A DNA stretch of 10,594 nt from Thermoflexales bacterium (lineage in GTDB: Bacteria > Chloroflexota > Anaerolineae > Fen-1058): positions 1 to 10,594 of the forward strand of contig JAGOBP010000086.1 of the NCBI GenBank assembly GCA_017999195.1, in the 5' to 3' direction. Under the pieces are notes generated by a model. That model was not told where the DNA came from and did not search any database. It worked only from the letters and a program-made list of their open reading frames with translations. The position numbers and the translations under genes were made by a program. Of this stretch, positions 6,588 through 10,594 are shown piece by piece. Numbering within the stretch: the stretch's first letter is position 1; each line of letters opens with the position of its first letter.

Positions 6588-7568
6588 ATGACCAAACTAC
6601 ACTGGGGTTTGCTGAGTACGGCGCGCATCAATGGCGCCGTCATCCCGCCGATTCGCCTGTCGCAGCGCTCGGAATTGGCGGGCGTCGCCAGCCGCGATCA
6701 AGCCAAGGCGGACGCGTACGCGCAGGCGCACGATCTGCCGCGCGCTTATGGCACCTATGAGGCGATGTTGGCTGATCCCGCGATCAATGTGATCTACAAT
6801 CCGCTGCCTAATCATTTGCATGCGGAGTGGACGGTCAAAGCGGCCGAGGCGGGCAAGCACGTGCTCTGTGAAAAGCCGCTGGCTTTGTCGGTGGCCGAGG
6901 TCGATCGGATTGTGGCGGCCGCCCGCGCGAACAACGTCGTCGTTGCAGAAGCCTTCATGTACAAGCATCATCCGCAGACGCTGAAAGTGCTGGAACTGCT
7001 GAAAAATAAGCCGATTGGCGACTTGCTGGCGATCAAAGGCGCGTTTACGTTTGATCTCTCGCCGCGCCCCGACGACATCCGCTGGATGCCGGACCTGGGC
7101 GGCGGCTCGATCTGGGATGTGGGCTGTTACCCGATTAGTTTTACGCGCCTGATCGCGCAGGCGGAACCGGTCGAGGTGTTTGGCTGGCAGACGACCAGTT
7201 CTTCTGGTGTGGACGAGGTGTTTATCGGGCAGATGCGATTTGCCAACGGCTTGCTGGCCCAATTTGAAAGTGGTTTCCGTTCACCGTATCGCACGTGGAT
7301 GGAGGTCGTCGGCACGCGCGGTTCGCTGTATGTGGCATCGCCGTTCAAGCCTGCCGATCGTGCTTTCATCACGCTGAATTATGGTGATCGCAGCGAGCAG
7401 ATCGAAGTGAACGCGGGGCATCTGTATCAAGGTGAAATCGAGGACATGGAAGGCGCGGTGTTGGACGGCAAGCCGCAACGTATTCCGTTGGAGGATAGCT
7501 GTAACAATGTGGCGTTGATTCTGGCTTGTCTGGAATCGGCGCGCACGGGGCAAGTGGTGCGGCTTTAG
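6588..7568 (+). CDS. Gfo/Idh/MocA family NAD(P)-dependent oxidoreductase
   Basis: This is a 326-residue dehydrogenase of the Gfo/Idh/MocA family, which act on sugars, cyclitols or related alcohols with NAD(P). The N-terminal Rossmann region starts WGLLSTARI (6-14) and continues with VIYNPLPNHLHAEW (68-81). The family EKP motif is CEKPLAL (94-100, Lys96). EAFMYKHHPQ (121-130) and GGGSIWDVGCYP (171-182, Asp177 and Tyr181 region) resemble the dihydrodiol-dehydrogenase/glucose-fructose oxidoreductase branch, but the substrate cannot be assigned. No Tat or Sec signal is present, so it is cytoplasmic. ATG 6588 is supported by GAGGGG (6577-6582) five bases upstream. The frame is open further upstream but overlaps lipA and lacks homology there. 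It lies 47 bases after lipA and ends just before a strong terminator. Confidence 0.92.
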   Translation: MTKLHWGLLSTARINGAVIPPIRLSQRSELAGVASRDQAKADAYAQAHDLPRAYGTYEAMLADPAINVIYNPLPNHLHAEWTVKAAEAGKHVLCEKPLALSVAEVDRIVAAARANNVVVAEAFMYKHHPQTLKVLELLKNKPIGDLLAIKGAFTFDLSPRPDDIRWMPDLGGGSIWDVGCYPISFTRLIAQAEPVEVFGWQTTSSSGVDEVFIGQMRFANGLLAQFESGFRSPYRTWMEVVGTRGSLYVASPFKPADRAFITLNYGDRSEQIEVNAGHLYQGEIEDMEGAVLDGKPQRIPLEDSCNNVALILACLESARTGQVVRL

Positions 7569-7588
7569 TCAACGGTGATGAGCGCCTG

Positions 7589-7625
7589 AAACCTGACAGG
7601 ACTTTAAGTCCTGTCAGGTTTTTTT
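7589..7625 (+). terminator. Rho-independent terminator between convergent genes
   Basis: The arms 7589-7604 (AAACCTGACAGGACTT) and 7606-7621 (AAGTCCTGTCAGGTTT) are perfect complements. In practice this gives a stem of about 14 pairs with a short loop, followed by seven Ts (7619-7625). It is 20 bases after the oxidoreductase stop. The kinase gene arriving on the - strand stops at 7628, so the same hairpin can also end that transcript, although only three Ts follow in that direction. Its CCTGACAGG/CCTGTCAGG core resembles a dispersed hairpin repeat that I recall from related genomes. Confidence 0.88.
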
Positions 7626-7627
7626 GT

Positions 7628-8977
7628 TTACGGACAGGCGTCGCCGTAACATTGCGTGCTGATGGCCGCGCCCGCCGTGTTGCGAAGTATCGCCTTATCG
7701 CCCGCATTGCGCCAGATCGGATCGGTGGACCAGAGCAGGGTGCTGGGCGGATCATTTTTTGCGCCCGTGTAACTCTCGATGTGCAGAACGCCGCCAGCCG
7801 CTAACTTGTAACCAGCGGGGAAATTGAACGTCTGCGGCCCGATCGTGCTTTCGACGTACCAGCCGCTCAAATCTTGCGCCGTGCCGCCGCTATTTTCAAG
7901 CACCAGCACTTCAGGCCCGCCCGTCCCGTCCAGCCGGGTGATCTTGATCTCGGCGCGCGTCGGTGCGGTAGTTGGGGTAGGCGCAGGCGAGCTGCTGCGG
8001 GTTGCGAGTACGATAATCACCAGGCCGACCAACACGCTTAAACTCGCGGCGATCACGACGGCACGCGGGACTGATCGACCGGCGGGCCGTGTGGGTCGAT
8101 CGAGTGCGGGCAGCTGCGTTGTGCGGTCGTTTTGATCAGCGGATGATCGATTGGCCAACTGCAAGGCGCGGCGCATATCGGTGGCGCTGGCAAAGCGTTT
8201 GGCGCGCTCGATTTCCATCGCGCGCAGAATGACTTGCTCGACGACCGGGGACAGGTTGGCGTTGATGGCGCGGAGCGGCCGGAAGCGTTCGGGGTCTGAC
8301 ATACGTACCGACACGGATGTGGGCGCGCACCCGGCCAGCAAGTGATACAGCGTCGCGCCCAGCGCGTAAATGTCGGACCGCTCGTCGGTGTGGGCGCTGC
8401 TGGCGTCGTATTGTTCCGGCGGCGCGTATTCCGGCGTGCCGATGCCGCGAATCAGGCTAATCGTGCGCGGGTTGGCCGTATCGTGCTGTTTGACCAGGCC
8501 AAAATCCACCAGGAAAATGTGACCGGCGGGCGTCAGCCGGATGTTGGCGGGCTTGATGTCGCGATGAATCAACTGGTGCTGATGAATATATTCCAGCGCC
8601 GACAAAAGTTGATCGGCCCAGGCCAGCACCTGGGTTTCGTCCAGGCCCTGCGGCGCGGCCTGCAACACGTCTTGCAGCGACTGACCGGCGATATAGTCCA
8701 TCACCAGATACTGCTGATTATCCGCGGTGAAGTGGTCGGTAACCCGGGGCAGATTGGGGTGATGCAGCGCGGCCAGGCTTTGCGCCTCGCGCAGAAATTG
8801 CTGTTGGATTTGTTCCGGTCGATCGCCCGTAACCGGATCGGGCTGCAACTGCTTGAGGGCGACATCGCGATTGAGCACCGTATCATGGGCGTGATACACT
8901 GCGCCCATGCCGCCGGTACCCAGCAGCTTGAGGATGCGATAGCGATTGTTGAGCAGTTGCGCGGGCGTAAGGTCCAT
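7628..8977 (-). CDS. Transmembrane Ser/Thr protein kinase (PknB-like) with C-terminal lamin-tail-like extracellular domain
   Basis: This 449-residue protein is a bacterial Hanks-type kinase with an outside sensor-like domain. Kinase domain, about 13-273: the glycine loop GTGGMGAVY (20-28), Lys42 in VALKQL, Glu64 in the C helix, HRDIKPAN with Asp140 and Asn145, DFG (158-160), GTPEYAPPEQ in the activation segment, and the SDIYALG helix. All catalytic residues are intact. A polar linker follows, then one membrane segment (about 305-325, VVIAASLSVLVGLVIIVLA) and a Pro/Thr-rich stretch (330-340). The last ~105 residues (EIKITRLDG, VLVLENSGG, LSGWYVES, FPAGYKLAAGG, WRNAGDKAILRN) match the pattern of a lamin tail domain, an Ig-like beta fold. 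Two Cys near the end (443, 448) could form a disulfide. ATG 8977 was preferred because kinase homology begins nearby. ATG 9004 would place the start within the upstream terminator hairpin. The target is unknown. Confidence 0.9.
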   Translation of the reverse strand: MDLTPAQLLNNRYRILKLLGTGGMGAVYHAHDTVLNRDVALKQLQPDPVTGDRPEQIQQQFLREAQSLAALHHPNLPRVTDHFTADNQQYLVMDYIAGQSLQDVLQAAPQGLDETQVLAWADQLLSALEYIHQHQLIHRDIKPANIRLTPAGHIFLVDFGLVKQHDTANPRTISLIRGIGTPEYAPPEQYDASSAHTDERSDIYALGATLYHLLAGCAPTSVSVRMSDPERFRPLRAINANLSPVVEQVILRAMEIERAKRFASATDMRRALQLANRSSADQNDRTTQLPALDRPTRPAGRSVPRAVVIAASLSVLVGLVIIVLATRSSSPAPTPTTAPTRAEIKITRLDGTGGPEVLVLENSGGTAQDLSGWYVESTIGPQTFNFPAGYKLAAGGVLHIESYTGAKNDPPSTLLWSTDPIWRNAGDKAILRNTAGAAISTQCYGDACP

Positions 8978-8980
8978 AGC

Positions 8981-9020
8981 AAAAATCCGGCCTGAGTATA
9001 GCATATCTCAGGCCGGATTT
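8981..9020 (-). terminator. Rho-independent terminator of the ABC-F gene
   Basis: The arms 8983-8996 and 9007-9020 are perfectly complementary over 14 pairs around a 10-base loop. On the - strand the hairpin is followed by five Ts (complement of 8981-8985). It starts five bases after the ABC-F stop codon (9025) and ends just before the kinase ATG (8977), so it fills the whole space between the two genes. Confidence 0.87.
8995..9003 (-). promoter_or_regulatory. Possible extended -10 promoter of the kinase gene, inside the terminator loop
   Basis: On the - strand, TGCTATACT is an extended -10 element (TGN plus TATACT, five of six bases of TATAAT). No -35 is recognisable at 16-18 bases upstream, as is usual for extended -10 promoters. 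Transcription would begin near 8988, leaving a leader of about 10 bases before ATG 8977 with no clear Shine-Dalgarno sequence. It overlaps the ABC-F terminator. Confidence 0.35.
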
Positions 9021-9024
9021 GGGG

Positions 9025-10594
9025 TCAGGCGAGGCGGTGCGTTTTTTCGGCGTAGTCGGAATAGTTGCCCATGAAGTCCGTCGTACGGCCGCCGTCCAAC
9101 TCCACGATGCGGGTGGCGATGCGATCGAGGAAATACCGATCGTGCGAGACGCACAGCACCGTGCCTTCGAAGTTCGCCAGCGCATTTTCCAACACTTCAG
9201 CGGAGGCGATGTCGAGGTTGTTAGTCGGCTCGTCCAGCAATAGACAATTCGCGCCGCTCAACATCAGCAAGGCCAGTTGCAAGCGGCTGCGCTCGCCGCC
9301 CGATAGATCCCCGATGCGTTGGCGGGTCTGTTCATACGTAAACAGGAACTTGCGCAGAAAGGCCACTGCTTCACCCTCGCTGCACAACTTGGCGTGGCGG
9401 ATCACGTCGATGAGCGTTTGCGCTCGATCCAGCGTTTCGTGTTGCTGCGCGTAATACCCGATCGCCACACTCGGCCCGACGATCACCTCGCCGCGATCCG
9501 GCTCGACTTCGCCCAGTACGATCTTGAGCAAGACGCTCTTGCCCGCGCCGTTCGGCCCGACCAAGCCCACGCGCTCACCGTGACGAATCAACAGATCCAG
9601 TTGTTTGAAGATCGTATCCGTTGCAAACGACTTCGCCAACGCCTTGATTTCCAGCACTTTATTGCTGCCGCGCCAGCCGTTGATCTGCAAGTCCATGCGC
9701 TTAGGCTCCAGCACCGGCCGGTCGAGTTTGTCGATCTTCTCGATGCGGCCCAAAATGGCTTTGCCGCGCTTGATGAATTTTTCGTTGTCGTATTGCCGTC
9801 CCCAGATCAACAACTGCTTGGCCGCGGCTTGCAAGCGTCCGATTTCGCGCTGTTGCACCTCGTACAACTGCTGCGCCCGCGCCAGTCGCATCTGCTTCTC
9901 GTACGCATATTCCGAGTACGAGCCGCCATACACCGTCACTTGGCCCGCTTCCAACTCCGCGATCTCATCCACGACGTGATCGAGCAAATAGCGATCGTGC
10001 GAGACGATAACGACCGCGCCATGATAATCATTGATGGTGTGTTCGAGAAAGGCTTTGCCCTTCAGATCGAGATGATTATCCGGTTCATCCAGGAGCAATA
10101 GATCAGGCCGCGTGATGAGCAGCTTCGCCAACCCAATCAGTTTCTTCTGCCCGCCGCTCAACACCGCGCACTTCAGATCGAATTCGGTTTCGTCCAGGCC
10201 CAGCCCGCGCAGCGTATCGCGTACGCGCTTGTCGTAACTGGCGCCGCCCAGTTCTTCGAATTTCTCCAGTAAGTGCTGCTGTTGATCGAGCGTGCGATTC
10301 AGCGCTTTCTCGTTGCCATACACCGCCGGGTCGCCGAGTTTAATTTCGAGTTTGTGCAGTTCGGCTTCGATGGCGTGCAGTTCGGTGTGCGCGGACAATG
10401 CTTCATCGAGCGCAGTGCGTTCAGGATCGAGTTGCGGCTCCTGCGCGAGATAGCCGATGGTCAGTCCCTTCGCGCGCGTGATCGATCCGCCATCAGGCGT
10501 GAGTTCGCCCGCGATCAGTTTCAAGATGGACGACTTGCCCGCGCCATTCGCGCCAATCAGGCCGACGCAGCGATCGTCATGGATTTCCCAATCC
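9025..10594 (-). CDS. ABC-F family ATP-binding protein, 5' truncated
   Basis: This is a soluble duplicated ABC ATPase without membrane segments, of the ABC-F type whose studied members act on the ribosome (translation factors or antibiotic protection). The start lies beyond the window. The visible 522 residues begin just before the first Walker A (GANGAGKSS, 14-22 from the window edge). First domain: signature LSGGQKK, Walker B LLLLDEPDNHLDL and the SHDRYLLD switch. The interdomain linker is charged and helical (about 225-295, including GRQYDNEKFIKRGKAILGRIEK). The second domain starts near 310, with GPNGAGKS (346-353), DLSGGERSR, LLLDEPTNNLD and SHDRYFLD, and ends ...YAEKTHRLA. The first Walker B reads DEPDNHLD where DEPTNHLD is typical. 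The subfamily (Uup, Ettaa-like or resistance type) cannot be fixed. A terminator follows five bases after the stop. Confidence 0.94.
   Translation of the reverse strand, partial: DWEIHDDRCVGLIGANGAGKSSILKLIAGELTPDGGSITRAKGLTIGYLAQEPQLDPERTALDEALSAHTELHAIEAELHKLEIKLGDPAVYGNEKALNRTLDQQQHLLEKFEELGGASYDKRVRDTLRGLGLDETEFDLKCAVLSGGQKKLIGLAKLLITRPDLLLLDEPDNHLDLKGKAFLEHTINDYHGAVVIVSHDRYLLDHVVDEIAELEAGQVTVYGGSYSEYAYEKQMRLARAQQLYEVQQREIGRLQAAAKQLLIWGRQYDNEKFIKRGKAILGRIEKIDKLDRPVLEPKRMDLQINGWRGSNKVLEIKALAKSFATDTIFKQLDLLIRHGERVGLVGPNGAGKSVLLKIVLGEVEPDRGEVIVGPSVAIGYYAQQHETLDRAQTLIDVIRHAKLCSEGEAVAFLRKFLFTYEQTRQRIGDLSGGERSRLQLALLMLSGANCLLLDEPTNNLDIASAEVLENALANFEGTVLCVSHDRYFLDRIATRIVELDGGRTTDFMGNYSDYAEKTHRLA

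Noticed and set aside
8342..8995. Open frame of 217 codons on the + strand across the kinase gene
   Set aside because: It is the complementary strand of well-conserved kinase motifs, with no ribosome binding site or domain pattern.
8978..9004. Earlier ATG at 9004 for the kinase
   Set aside because: It would place nine extra residues within the ABC-F terminator hairpin and upstream of the likely transcription start. The MDLTPAQLLNNRY start at 8977 fits kinase N-termini.
9319..10101. Open frame of 260 codons on the + strand across the ABC-F gene
   Set aside because: It is antisense to two intact ATPase domains, and its composition is that of a shadow frame.

Overview
The window looks like an ordinary chromosomal stretch of a GC-rich bacterium, most likely a member of the Chloroflexota. 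This placement is inferred from the style of the 2-oxoacid dehydrogenase E2/E3 pair, the cysteinyl-tRNA synthetase subtype, the membrane-anchored Ser/Thr kinase with an extracellular domain, and dispersed palindromic repeats between genes. No ribosomal RNA or other decisive taxonomic marker is present, so the assignment is moderate in confidence. No phage, insertion sequence, CRISPR array or tRNA gene was seen.

Layout: positions 1-7568 carry six genes on the + strand, and 7628-10594 carry two genes on the - strand, convergent with the first set. In order: the 3' part of a dihydrolipoyl acyltransferase E2 gene; lpdA (E3), separated from it by a palindromic repeat; a rho-independent terminator and a second palindromic repeat; a long gene encoding a complete cysteinyl-tRNA synthetase fused to a C-terminal family-2 glycosyltransferase-like domain; a Uma2-family PD-(D/E)XK protein with its own promoter; lipA (lipoyl synthase) 8 bases later; and a Gfo/Idh/MocA oxidoreductase ending at a strong hairpin terminator. 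On the - strand, a truncated ABC-F ATPase gene lies upstream of a transmembrane Ser/Thr kinase that ends in a lamin-tail-like domain. Their boundary is a hairpin that serves as terminator and also contains a promoter-like -10 element.

How the genes fit together: E2, E3 and LipA form a functional theme. LipA makes the lipoyl cofactor that E2 carries, and E3 reoxidises it. The fused synthetase, the ABC-F protein (ribosome-associated in known relatives) and housekeeping flavour of the rest suggest a core-genome region. The most unusual item is the CysRS-glycosyltransferase fusion at 2786-4984, whose glycosyltransferase half seems to lack the usual metal-binding Asp pair. Second is the kinase with a lamin-tail-like ectodomain. 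I do not see a multi-gene novel system such as a defence island or biosynthetic cluster.
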